NCBI RefSeq assembly: GCF_042453785.1
Contig: NC_091670.1
Location: 35,785,501 to 35,849,500, forward strand
Reading direction: 5' to 3'
Source of the DNA: Malus domestica
Taxonomy: Eukaryota; Streptophyta; Magnoliopsida; Rosales; Rosaceae
Length of the DNA stretch: 64,000 bases
This document shows, one piece after another, positions 43,846 through 55,700 of the stretch. The first letter of the stretch is position 1, and each line of letters begins with the position of its first letter. Under the pieces are notes generated by a model. That model saw nothing but the letters and a program-made list of their open reading frames with translations. It had not been told where the DNA came from and made no database searches. The position numbers and the translations under genes are program-made.

Positions 43846-46021
43846 GTGCTCCCCTAAGTTCCCGAGTGAGGGAAACTCCTCGGTTGGGGACTTGCAAGAT
43901 CCAATCCCTTGAGTAATCACGAAACTTCTAAGTACCGAAGTGTGGTCTGATCTTCATCTGCCCTTCTCTGGAAGTACCTTTCCTCCATCCGGGAATGGTG
44001 TATTTAGCTGATGTTGACGCACAAGGTAATGTATCAATTTCACTTGAAGCTTAGTTGTAGTTTCGGGCTTAGTCAAGTGTGATACAAACCCTATAGTAGG
44101 AGTCCCCCAAGTCGCCGAGCTAGGAGATCTGCCGAAAGAGGTGACAGACAAGGTAAGCAGTCAAACTTCCAAGTAAGCAACCCAGGATCAGAGGTTTGAC
44201 TTCGGCTTCCGGTTGATTGTTCTCCTTCTCATTGTCTCTCATTCAACTGCCAGGATAAGGAGAAGCAAATGGATAAGAGATGATATGAGATACTTTTGCT
44301 TTTGAAGAAGTAACTTTCCACAGGCTTATTCTTGAACTGTGCTGGAGAGTTTTCTGGTGCCCTTCAGAGTATAAGGCCGACTCAAAAATTTGAGGGTCAA
44401 AACAAGTCCATCAAATCTAGAGTACGTTCGACCTTGATGATATGGGATACTTTTGCTGTTGACGGAATAATGAATGTGGTATGGAAAGGTGTCGTGCTGT
44501 AGTGATCTGTTTCAGCTCACCGTTGAACCTTCTGCTTCAATCTTTTGCATGGCAGAAGTGGTGTGCAACCTTTGCATTTTAATGGTCCTTCAGAACATTC
44601 CTTCATAGTGACTCATCCACGCTTGGCAGCTTCAGTGTAAAGAGCCAATATCTGATCAACTGTCATGAGGTATTTGCCGGTGGAATTCGTGACCTTGACA
44701 GCAGTTGAGGATGAGTACTCGAGAGCAATGCTAAGTAAGCAACCAGGCAAAGGCTCCAGGCAGTCAGTTCCAAATTGGAGGTTTGATTTCAGGTTCCGAC
44801 TGACTGCTCTCTTTCTCCTTGTCCTGCAGGTGTGGACAAGGACAAAGACAAAGATAGGGAGAAAGCATGATATGGGATACTCTTGCTTTCGACCCTGATG
44901 ATATGAGATACTCTTGTTCTTGGTGTGGCTTATTTGCTGAGGTATTATCGGGGGGAAATAAAGCTGAGTATTTCGAGAGGTTATGTTGAAGGTGCATTTT
45001 CGAATGCGAGAAAGGGTTGAGCATTTTTGCAGGTTTGCCTGTCCGTTGAGGAGGGAGGTCAATGTATATAGGGATTTCCCAATAACAAGTAGTAATGCTA
45101 TTCCTTTACCCTTCTTGGTCACAGCAATGTAGTGGGAGCTGCCAGCTTCACGTGTTTTAATTTTGTCAGGGCACTTTGAAAAAGTGGTATGTGGTATTTG
45201 GAAAGCTGATGTTACGTGTGAAGATTACAGACAAGCTTTATCTAAGGAAATCTGGCTCTCGAAGTTCTGAGAGTTGTGCCTCTTCGGTTTTCGAACAAGC
45301 AATCCCGTCGAGGATCTGACTCTCGAGATTCGGAAAGCGGTGCCACTCCGGTTTTTGAGAAAGTAATTATGTTGGGAGTCTTTTCTCGAATGTGAGTAAA
45401 GGTTGGACGTTCTTGCCAACCTGTCTTGCCGCAAAACACGGAGGTCGACACACATAGGGACTTTCCAGTTGTTAAGCAGTGGTGCTGTTTCTTTACCCTT
45501 ATGGGTAATAGTAGGGTAGCCGGAACTTCGAAATTCTCGTGCCTAAACTTTGTCAGAGATCTTTGACAAAGTTATATGTGGTACCCGAGGAGTTGATTGT
45601 GCATATGGAGATCGGTGATTGAACAGTAAGATTCACGTGCTTTCTACTTCACCAGAAATCTTCGACAGATTGCCCGTAATTTCCGCAAAGCTGATTGTGC
45701 ATGTGACAGGTGCTGACGAGGCTGCAAAAGCAGGTGCTTCTTCGATTTCTGAGATCGGCCCTCGTGGTCTCTGAGCAGCCCAGCTTTTGAGAAAGCAAAC
45801 GCCTCTTCGATTTCTGAGATCGGCCCTCGTGGTCTCTGAGCAGCCCATCTTTTGAGAAAGCAAACGCCTCTTCGATTTCTGAAGCTCCGTCGAGTGCAAA
45901 TTTTTATAGAGGCTGGCATTAAGTTCCACAGCACACTTGAATCTCTACCAGTAGAAGCTCATTTCTTGCACTTCTAAGATCTTGATTTGTCTGACCTCTT
46001 CCTTCTTCAACACATTTGAAA
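43846..46021. other. Gypsy 3' region, non-coding part
   Basis: Contains diverged internal repeats: blocks near 44155-44300 and 44700-44890 share AGTAAGCAACC.. and GATATGRGATACT motifs, and 43848-44130 resembles 46898-47045 (CCCGAGTGAGG..TCTCGGTTGG). A 65-bp tandem lies at 45741-45890. No gag-pol coding. Confidence 0.6.
45741..45890. repeat. 65-bp tandem repeat
   Basis: TTCGATTTCTGAGATCGGCC starts at 45741 and 45806, with a partial third unit at 45871. Confidence 0.9.
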
Positions 46022-46696
46022 ATGTCTGGACCCTCCGACCGTCGTTTTGACTTGAACCTTGAAGAAGAGACAGCCACGCCTTCTCCAGACAACATATGGC
46101 GCCCATCCTTCATATCCCATACTGGTCCTCTTACCGTTGGGGATTCTGTGATGAAGAATGATATGACCGCTGCAGTGGTGGCCAGGAACCTTCTCACTCC
46201 CAAAGATAACAGACTACTTTCCAAACGGTCTGATGAGTTGGCTGTTAAGGACTCTCTGGCTCTTAGTGTTCAGTGTGCAGGTTCTGTGTCTAATATGGCC
46301 CAACGCCTATTTGCTAGAACCCGCCAAGTTGAATCATTGGCTGCTGAAGTGATGAGTCTCAAACAGGAGATTAGAGGGCTCAAGCATGAGAATAAGCAGT
46401 TGCATCGGCTCGCCCATGACTATGCTACAAACATGAAGAGGAAGCTTGACCAGATGAAGGAATCTGATGGTAAGGTTTTACTTGATCATCAGCGGTTTGT
46501 GGGTTTGTTCCAAAGGCATTTATTGCCTTCGTCCTCTGGGGCTGTACCTGGTAATGAAGCTTCAAATGATGAACCTCCAATGCCTCCTCCTTCTGGGGTT
46601 TTGTCAAGTACTGAGGCTCCGGATAACCACCCTCCGGTGCTTTCTCTTTCTGGGGCTCTACCGACTGCTGAGACTTCCCCTAAGCAACCTTTGTGA
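46022..46696 (+). CDS. Antisense ORF of the Gypsy element: coiled-coil protein
   Basis: 224 residues, intact, opposite in strand to gag-pol. The N-terminus MSGPSDRRFDLNLEEE is followed by DNIWRPSFISHTGPLTVGDS, then an alanine/leucine/glutamate-rich coiled coil (about 80-145, ARTRQVESLAAEVMSLKQEI) and a Pro/Ser-rich tail. No enzyme motif. I recall near-identical proteins annotated in large numbers in apple and pear, which fits a transposon-borne ORF. It may be transcribed from its own promoter or from the 3' LTR acting in reverse; neither is shown. Function unknown. Confidence 0.75.
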   Translation: MSGPSDRRFDLNLEEETATPSPDNIWRPSFISHTGPLTVGDSVMKNDMTAAVVARNLLTPKDNRLLSKRSDELAVKDSLALSVQCAGSVSNMAQRLFARTRQVESLAAEVMSLKQEIRGLKHENKQLHRLAHDYATNMKRKLDQMKESDGKVLLDHQRFVGLFQRHLLPSSSGAVPGNEASNDEPPMPPPSGVLSSTEAPDNHPPVLSLSGALPTAETSPKQPL

Positions 46697-47299
46697 AGGC
46701 TCCATTTTGTTTGTTTATTTTGACTCATGTATATGTACATATTTGTGGCTTATCGAAAATATTAATAAATAAGCTTTGCTTCATTTCAACATATTGTGTT
46801 AAATACACCAAAGCCTTCTTCATAAAGTTCTTTGAATTTTTGCTTTTGTTGAAACCTGTATTGTTGAAGCTTTGTGAGTGAAGCATGTAGTTTGAGGTAG
46901 TGTTCCCTTAATTTCCCGAGTGAGGAAAACTTCTCGGTTGGAGACTTGAAAAATCCAAGTCACTGAGTAGTCAAGAACTTTTGAGTACCAAGGCGTAGTA
47001 GCATATGGTGGGAGTCCCCCAAGTCTCTAGTCGAGGGAGTTGACGAATGAGGTGTCTTGCTAATAGTCCATGTCGTAAGTACCAAAACTTCATTCTTTTG
47101 TTTTCTAAGTGGTAGCCCCGGACTTTTTCTTCATATATTTTTGTTTATGAAGGTTGCTAGGCCCGAATAAGTGGAATGGCAGAAGGTGTAACGGTTGGTA
47201 GCTGTTTTATGGAAAGCCATCTGACTACGATAGTCTTGCACATGATGACTATAGGGAGATACACACACATACTGCTATGATAGAGGGTGTAACCGTTGG

Positions 47300-47402
47300 T
47301 GCATTACAATCATAATGGAAGCATCACAATGATGGAAGCATCACCATGATGAAAGCATCATAATGATGAAAACACCATAATGATGAAACATCATAATGAT
47401 GT
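47300..47402. repeat. Short tandem repeat of about 16 bp
   Basis: Six or seven imperfect units of GAAGCATCAYAATGATG. Confidence 0.8.
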
Positions 47403-47464
47403 TTCTTTGGTGGAATTGTTTTTCATTTCCCCTAACACCCTGAATTGGTTTTCAATATAAGACC

Positions 47465-48065
47465 ATCATCTGTAGCTCGAATCACAAAGTTGTCTTCATG
47501 AAAGTTGTTCTTTAATTCCTTAACGACAACATATCCAAATTTGAGAGCCATCAGATCAGTACAACTCTAGAAATTCAGGTACGACGAGTGATTGTTCATC
47601 ATTTGTCTGTCAACACGTCAGACCTGTTGTGAGCTTCAAAAACTCCATTTTCTCTTGCTCAGATCAACATACTTGCTTCATCGAAGTTGTTCCTTAACTT
47701 GTGAACTACAACATATCCAAATTTGAGATCCCTCGGAGCAGTATAACTCCAGAAATCCAGGTATGATGAATGACTGGTTATTATTTTTCTGTCAACCCGT
47801 CAGATTTGTTGTGAGCTTTGAAACTCCATTTTCTCTTGCTCAGATCAGCATGCTTTCTTCATTGAAGTTGTTCCTCAGCTTGTGAACTACAACATATCCA
47901 AATTTGAGGTCCCTCGGAGCAGTATAACTCCAGAAATCCAGGTATGATGAGTGACTGTTTATCATTTGTCTGTCAACCCGTCAGATTTGTTGTGAGCTTT
48001 GAAACTCCATTTTCTCTTGCTCAGATCAGCATGCTTTCTTCATTGAAGTTGTTCCTCATCGTCTC
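47465..48065. repeat. 181-bp tandem array
   Basis: AAGTTGTTC starts at about 47502, 47684, 47865 and 48046, a period of 181-182 bp. Units share CTACAACATATCCAAATTTG, GTATAACTCCAGAAATCCAGG and TCAACCCGTCAGAT. Confidence 0.9.
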
Positions 48066-48603
48066 TTTCATAACATATCAAAAATTCAGAATGAACTAAT
48101 GGTTAAATATTTCCAGATCTTCGAAACATCACAGCAGCTTCGAAATCTGCAAGAATCCGACTGTCATGCTTGGAGCTTCAACACTTTAATTTCCGTGGCT
48201 CAAACAGAAATGGTTCCTTCTTGAAAGTTGTTCATCTGCTCAAGAACTAGAGGGTGTCCAAAATTCAGCTCCATTGGAGAAAAGCAGCAGCTGCAAAAAT
48301 TTGATAGAGAAAAGGAGGCGAAGCTTTGTTGGATTTCTAGGCTGGGGAAGATTCCAGTTTTTGTAGCAACTTCAGTACTGGTGAATTGCTTGTATTTTTG
48401 TCCATAACTAAATTTTGGACTTTGAATTATTATTTGATCTATTATAATATGTTTGGGAACATATATAAGTGAATAAATAAGAAAGAAGATTTTGGGCCCT
48501 TGTGGGTGTAAAACAAAAAATGTTTATGTTTACCCAAGTGTTTTTGTACAAGTTCAAGGGCATCTTGGGTTTTGTGAACAAAATTTGTTTATTTGGAGCA
48601 AGG

Positions 48604-48900
48604 TTTTGTGTTGAAGCTTTCTAGGTGAAGCGTTGATGGTGAAGCTTTGTAGATGAAGCTTTGTAGATGAAGCTTCCTAGGTGAAGCTTTGATGGTGAAG
48701 CTTTGTAGGTGAAAGTATGTAGAGGGAGCTTTCTAGGTGAAGCTTTTTTAGGTGAAGCTTTTTTAGGTGAAGCTTTGTAGGTGAAGCTTTTTTAAGTGAA
48801 GCTTTTCGGGTGAAGTTTTTTGGGTGAAGCTTTGTGGGTGAAGCTTTTTAGGTGAAGCTTTGTGGGTGAAGCTTTTCGGGTGAAGCTTTTTGGATGAAGC
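48604..48900. repeat. GGTGAAGCTTT minisatellite
   Basis: About 18-20 imperfect units of 15-17 bp, each with AAGCTT. Ends at the T29 run. Confidence 0.9.
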
Positions 48901-48902
48901 TG

Positions 48903-48931
48903 TTTTTTTTTTTTTTTTTTTTTTTTTTTTT
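48903..48931. repeat. T homopolymer
   Basis: 29 T in a row directly after the minisatellite. Confidence 0.9.
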
Positions 48932-49105
48932 GGCGCTTGACACGGTCTTCATTTGCTTGTTTTGTAGTGACTGTGGAAGACGGATTGCTTTCTGATTGAG
49001 AAGGGTTCCGGCCTCGCTTTGCACCATCTTCATGTGGGTAATATAGGAACTTCCTTATGTTTTGATCATGCATGTAGTGATAGAATTTGTTTCTTCTTAT
49101 TGTAG

Positions 49106-51291
49106 ATGTCAGAGCCTGGAAGTTCTAGTGATGAGGGCTCTTCTAGCTTTAGCTCTAAGTCTGAGTCTGCAATGTCGGAGTCTTCAGGGTCTTTGTTAGA
49201 GTCCGGTACTAGAGAAACATTGGATGATCTTCCCAACCGTCAAACTTTAGCCATTGCTAGTTCTTCCTCCATGGCGTTGGGTGAGGGGGTTGTTTTTGAT
49301 GCCATACCCATAGTTCGCTCTGAGTTCACAGCAGACCATCTAAAGAATAACTTGTTAGATAATGAGAAGCAGGTTGAGGCGCTAAGGCAGTCATGTAATA
49401 TCCCTCGTAGTGTAGGGATACGTTTGGTACATGATGAAGAATGGCCTTCTGAGCCTCCCCAGGGTCATGTTATGTTCTACACCCAGATATTACTGACTTT
49501 AGGGGTGAGACTACCTTTACATCCGTGGTTGCAAAAGATGTTATCTTTGATCGGATATGCACCTGGGCAACTCAATCCTGGTTTCTGGGATACTTTGATT
49601 GGATTTTATATCATTTGGATGGAGTGTGGGTTGTGTGAGCCTTCCTTCCATCAGTGGCGTTACTGTTACAAGATGCGCCCAGCAAAATCATGCACTGGTT
49701 ATGCCGAGTGTGCATGTCGGAGTGAGAGAGAGCGTATTGTGTATGGTAAGAAAAAGGCATACTACACATGGAAAAACCGTTGGTGCTTTCTGTATAATGA
49801 TTGGGAGTATGATAAGGGTGTCACGCCTGAGCGACGTGTGCTTACTCACTTCCAGACTGTAGGTTGTAACGTATCAACCGTTCGTACTATTTGCTATTTG
49901 TTGTGGTCTTTTCTTGCTTCTAACACTTTGCTTCATGTAGTGACGCGGGGCACCATCAAACTGTTTGGGCAGGAGCTATCTGACATAGAAAAGGTGTTGA
50001 GGGTGCCCAAAGAGGATAGACACTTAAGCAAGCTACGACCCTTATTTCGTCGGTACGGTTTCCAACCCTTAGTTTCCGAGAGCCAGGGACGATCGAGTAA
50101 GTTGTATCCTTCATGTAAACTTTGCTCTTTTCCTTACTTTATTTGGAAAGTTGTATTTCTTATTTTGATTTTCCTTATGCAGTGGAGAAGGTAAGCAAGA
50201 AAACAGGGACTAGCACCCATAAAAGGAAAGCACCAGTGTTAGTTCCTTCGGAAGACATCCTACCGCATAAGAAAATTCATAAGTTCCGAGGGGAACCATC
50301 CGTTAGACCTAAGTCCCAAGATGGGGTCCTTAAGGGGCCTGCCTTTAGGAAGACTGGAGTCGAGGCCGTTGAAAATGCTGCTGCCGTAGTTGCAGGAGAA
50401 GGGAGCCGACTGTTGCCTCCTCCTCTTACTATGGAGCACACTGTCCAGGAAAGTGATCCTGGTTCCCGCCATGAGGGGAAAGGCAAGGAAAGAGCTGGCA
50501 GTGTCCCGTGGAAGGACTTGAGGGTTGCCACGCGGCCAAAGGATTTTGGGGATATCAACAATTGCTTGGCAGGGCGTCGATTCGCCTTCGATGAGCTCGG
50601 AGAGCCCTTAGCTAAGGATGAATCGGATTGTGACCGGATGTTGAAGCTGTCTTCATATGTGAGTGTTACTTTGTCATTTCCTTACTTTTTCCTCTTTATT
50701 ATCACTATTTAGGTAGTGATGATCGTCTTGCCATGCAGGTCATGGCTGAGTATCACGACAGACTGCAAGAGGTTGAGCGGTACAAGGCAAAACTGAAGGA
50801 GAATAAGCAGCTTGTGGACGAGGCCCGAAGGAATAAGGGACTTTTGACTCAGGCTCTCCAACTTGGAGGTATCCAAGGTTAGGGGAGAATTGGATGGTGC
50901 CTTAGTTGAGATTTCTGAACTGGAGAAGAGCATTCCAACTGAAAGGGAGGCTGCTGTGCAAGAATACTTAAGTTCTTCGACCTTTCATCTTGCTATTAAA
51001 CCCCACTGTGCTCAAGAAGCTCGCTTTGAAAAAAGGAAATGGATGGCCGTCCTTGATCGTTATGATGATGGGAGCATTCTTCGAAAATACCACAAAGATA
51101 TAGATGAGCATCATCGAAAGGGCGAGACATTTGTCCTTGCTGTTGATCCTAGCAGCGAAGATGAGTCTGATAATGAAGGTAGTGCTGATGCACAGACTCA
51201 GCATGGTGAAGAGGGTCTTGGGGATGCAGAGGATGATGGTAGGACGCGGAGTGATACTGCCAGGGGTTCGGCTTCAGATGAGAATGAATAG
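49106..51291 (+). CDS. Antisense ORF of the Gypsy element: Transposase_28-like protein
   Basis: Read opposite to gag-pol. Likely exons 49106-50096, 50183-50658 and 50739 onward, with GT-AG junctions in frame. The N-terminus is Ser/Glu-rich. Residues about 105-200 (GVRLPLHPWLQKMLSLIGYA, PGQLNPGFWDTLIGFYIIW) resemble the 'putative gypsy type transposon' domain (Transposase_28, PF04195). Then come a basic segment (KKTGTSTHKRKAP), a coiled coil (VMAEYHDRLQEVERYKAKLKE) and an acidic C-terminus (SSEDESDNEGSADAQ). One extra base near 50862 shifts the frame, so the last about 140 codons to 51291 are cut off in this copy. Function unknown; it looks more like a structural or regulatory factor than an enzyme. 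Similar antisense ORFs are known from other Tat elements such as Grande. Confidence 0.72.
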
Positions 51292-51692
51292 CAGTGTCTT
51301 TACTATCTGCATGTATTCTGGATGTAGTAGTCTGATGTGTGTATAACATGTGCCCATGTTATAAGCTTGAGAGTTTTGGATTTTAGGTGTTTATGAGTGT
51401 TTGCACTATTATTAATGCATGTTTGGCTATGTATGAATAGATCTATTGTTTGGATATAAGCCCTTGTTTGGTTGTTCCTTTCTTTGTATAGTCTTGTCGA
51501 CACATACTTAGATTTTGTTTCGTGTTGGATATATCTGCTTTGAGGTTTCAACACTTGAGTGTTCCATTGCTAGGAATGTAAAAGAGTGAGGGCTGAGTTG
51601 GCTAAATTACCTCTTTATTGAATTCATTGCCAAATGGCCTTCATTACATAGGATGCCGAACGGCTATAGCTCAACACTTGTACATCGTGAGT

Positions 51693-52763
51693 CTATTTGT
51701 AGTAGTACTTCAAGTGATCAGCGTTCCATGGATGGCCAAGGGTCTTGCCATCGGAGCTTCTAAGTGTGTAAGAGCCAGGGCAACTGATGCCAATGACTTC
51801 ATACGGTCCATCCCAGTTTGGACTAAGTGTGCCTTCACTCGGGACTCTGTCGCAGAGTAATCTTTTCTTTAAGACCCAGTCTCCTATTTTGAAAGAACGA
51901 GGCTTGACCCTAGAGTCATAATAGTTGGAGATGCGCTGCTTGTAGGCGACATTCCTCAAGTGAGCTTGGTTTCTGTGTTCCTCGACTAAATCCAAGTTGA
52001 GGGTGAGTTGTTTGTCATTTTCACTTTGAATGTAGTTATGGACTCGGAATGTTGCTTGCTCGAGCTCAACAGGGACAACCGCCTCTGTGCCAAAGGCAAG
52101 TGAGAATGGAGTTTCTCCTGTTGAAGTCCGATATGAAGTGCGATATGACCAAAGAACTTGGGGTACAAATTCTGGCCAACAGCCTTTAGCTTTGTCCAAG
52201 CTGGTTTTCAAAGTGCGCTTGATTATTTTGTTGATGGCCTCAACTTGTCCATTAGACTGGGGATGAGCTGGAGAGGCAAAGCATAAGTTGATGTTGAACT
52301 TAGAGCAGAACAACCTGAACTTCTTGTTGTCAAACTGTCGCCCATTGTCAGTGACTATCGCATTGGGAATGCCGAATCTACAAAGGATGTTCTTCCACAC
52401 GAAGTCTTCTATCTTTGCCTCAGTAATGGTTGCCAAGGGTTCTACTTCGGCCCACTTTGTGAAGTAGTCCACTGCAACGACTGCGTAACAGACTTTGCCC
52501 TTCCCTGCCGGCATTGGGCCGATCAAATCAAGTCCCCACTGGGCGAAGGGCCAATGGCTGATCATAGGAGTAAGAGGCTCTGGAGGGGAATGAGGAATAG
52601 TTGCATATCGTTGACATTTGTCACATGAGCGGGATACTTTGATGGCATCCTGGTGGAGTGTTGGCCAGTAATATCCTTGGCGAAAAGTCTTGTGTGCTAG
52701 GGACCGAGATCCAGCATGATCTCCACAGACTCCCTCATGTATTTCCCGAAGGACGATTTCCGC
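51693..52763 (-). pseudogene. Integrase part of Gypsy pol, behind an in-frame TAG
   Basis: Same frame as gag-pol, after the TAG at 52766-52764. It includes the HHCC zinc-binding part (H..H..CDKC, about 52620-52720), the DDE core (GLDLIGP near 52525, VTDNG near 52350, QVEAINK near 52240) and a C-terminal chromatin/DNA-binding module to the stop at 51693. All catalytic acids are kept; only the TAG separates it from RNase H. Confidence 0.88.
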
Positions 52764-55700
52764 CTAGGCAGGCGTAAGACACCTTAAGTATGGCAGGCTA
52801 AAACCTCGCTTATAGAGTTGATCATTGATGATCAGGTAGCGGGTAGACTTGTATCGAATTTGCTTAGCCTGGACTTTATCATTTGGGAGGGTGCCATGAG
52901 CAAGGAAATTATAGATCGGGGTGATCCAACTATCCCCCTGTTGTAAGTTGCATACTTCTGCGGCCATGGTGCTTGGTGTTGCCAACAGTTCGACATGAAT
53001 TTTTCTTCCAATCTTGTCTTCCACAGCTGAGGCGAGGCGAGCCAGGGCGTCTGCATGATTGTTTGCCGCTCGAGGAACTTGGGTGATCTGGTAGTGGAAG
53101 TGCTTGAGCAAAAGTTGTGTTTGCGCAAGATATGCTGCCATGGAGCTGTCCTTAGCATCAAAGTTGTTGGTAACCTGGTTGACCACTAATTGGGAGTCAC
53201 TGAAAATATCAATTTGTTTAACCCCGAGGTGTTTGGCCAAACGTAATCCTGCTAGAAGGGCTTCATACTCGGCCTCATTGTTTGATGCCTTGAATTTGAA
53301 ACGAAGAGCATACTCCATTGCTACTTTGTCGGGCGTAGTCAAGACTAGTCCCGCTCCACAGCCCTGTTGGTTGGATGAGCCATCAACATACAGACTCCAT
53401 GCTGAGGTCGTTGATTCTACTTTCTGAGCTTCCGATGGTAATGAAGCTACTGCTTCAGGTGTAGAAGCAATGTCAACAGGATATGTGAAGTCGGCTATGA
53501 AATCTGCTACTGCTTGACCTTTTTCGGCTGGTTTTGGTTGGTAGGAGATGTCAAACTCACCCAATGCTATCGCCCATTTGATCATTCGTCCAGACGTGTC
53601 AGGACTCTGGAGTATCTGTCGAAGAGGGTGATTGGTAAGCACGATGATGGCGTGTGCTTGGAAATAAGGGCGAAGTTTCCGAGCAGACATGACCAATGCT
53701 AGAGCTAATTTCTCAATGTTGGAGTATCGTGTCTCCGCATCTTGTAGGGCCTTGCTAGCGTAGTAGACGGGCCGTTCAACACCACTGTCCATTCGAATAA
53801 GAACAGAACTGACTGCTGAAGCCGAAACCGATAGATAGATGATGAGAGTGTCACCAACTTCTGGTTTGGAGAGCAGAGGGGCTTTACTCATGTACTCTTT
53901 GAGATTCCTGAATGCCTTGGCACATTCCTCCGTCCATGTAATGTACTTCTTATTTCCCTTGAGTGCTTTGAAGAAAGGAGCACATCTGTCTGTGGCCTTA
54001 GAGATGAATCTGGTTAAGGCTGCCACCTTGCCAGTAAGGCTTTGGATGTCTTTTGAAGTTATTGGCTCTTTCATGTCGAGGATTGCTTTGATCTTTTCAG
54101 GGTTAACTTCAATGCCTCGTTGGCTAATCATGAAGCCTAAGAATTTGCCAGAGCCCACGCCGAAGGCACATTTGTTGGGGTTCAACCTCATTCGATACCT
54201 CTTTAGAATGGTGAAAGTTTCAGATAGGTTGGTGATGTGTTGGTCAGCATGTTTGCTCTTGACTAGCATATCATCAACGTAAACTTCCATGCTCTTCCCA
54301 ATCTGTTCGGCGAACATTGAATTGACCAGTCTCTGATAAGTTGCTCCTGCATTCTTTAGGCCGAAAGGCATGACCTTATAGCAATACAGTCCCCTGTCAG
54401 TAGTGAAAGCCGTATGTTCTTGGTCTGAGGGGTTCATGAGGATTTGGTTGTATCCTGAATAAGCGTCCATGAAGCTCAAGAGCTCACACCCTGCCGTAGA
54501 GTCTATAAGTCTATCAATGAGAGGAAGAGGGAAACTATCCTTCGGGCATCCTTTGTTTAGGTCGGTGTAGTCGACACACATTCTCCACAAGACCTTTTGA
54601 AGCAGGAGACTTTCCTTGGTCGGATTTTTCTTAACAAGGACAACATTTGCTACCCATGTTGGGTAATTGACTTCACGGACGAAGCCTATGTCCTTGAGTT
54701 TATCAACTTCTGCTTTCATCGCCTCGTATCGCTCAACATCATAAGATCTTCGCCTCTGTTTTACTGGTTTGGTCTTGGGATCAATACTCAAGTGGTGACA
54801 GATGATATCGGGAGAGATGCCCGGCATATCTTTATATGACCAAGCGAAGACCTCGGCGTTCTCTTGCAAAAAGGAGATCAGCGACAACCGAAGGGGTGGT
54901 GACAAAGTAGTGCCAATCTTCACCATGCGGTCTGGATGGTCTTTGGAGATAGAGACATTCTCTAACTCTTCAGCGGGTTGTGCTTGCTGGGTGAAGGAGT
55001 CATCTCGAGGGTCGTCGGGTTGACTGTTGCTATCAGGAAGATCCAAGTTCGCTTCATCTAGGCTGGTCTTTACGACTTGGTTATGTATAGAGAGAGTCTC
55101 CTTGGGGACAGACAGGTGTTGTTGTTTGACTGAAGTGTTGTAACATGATCGTGCATTAAGCTGATCTCCTCTGATGTAGCCGTTGCCATGGGGGGTTGGA
55201 AATTTCATCAACAGCATATGCGTGGATACCATAGCCTTGAGATCATTGATGCCTGTGCGCCCAAAGATGACATTGTATGCCGTCGGGCAATTGACCACTA
55301 AGAAGTTAGTGGTAATAGTAGCTGTGTAGGGGCCTGTACCAATGGTGAAGGGTAAGTGTATACTCCCTAAAGGTTGCACGATATCGCCAGAGAAGCTTAT
55401 CAGAGGAGAAATCGAGCGATCTAGCAAGTGTTCAGCTACATTAAGTGCCTTGAAAGCTTCAGCAAACATGATATTGACTGAAGCACCTGTGTCTATCAGG
55501 ATTCGTTTCACATCAAAATTTGCTATGTGAGCTTCCACGATCAGCGGGTCATTGTGAGGGTAGATTATACCTCTTTCTTCCTCAGGGTAGAAACATATTG
55601 GATCCCAGTTAGGCTTTTGATACTTGCCTTCTCTGATGTCTTCCACGTGAAACACTTGATGGCCAGGTCTCAAAGTTCGTTCACTGCTTTTCATGGCCCT

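Larger units (their letters stand above)
46697..49105. other. Gypsy 3' region with tandem arrays
   Basis: Contains the ATGATGAAAGCATCA-type short repeat (47300-47402), a 181-bp tandem (47465-48065), the GGTGAAGCTTTT minisatellite (48604-48900) and T29 (48903-48931). Confidence 0.8.
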
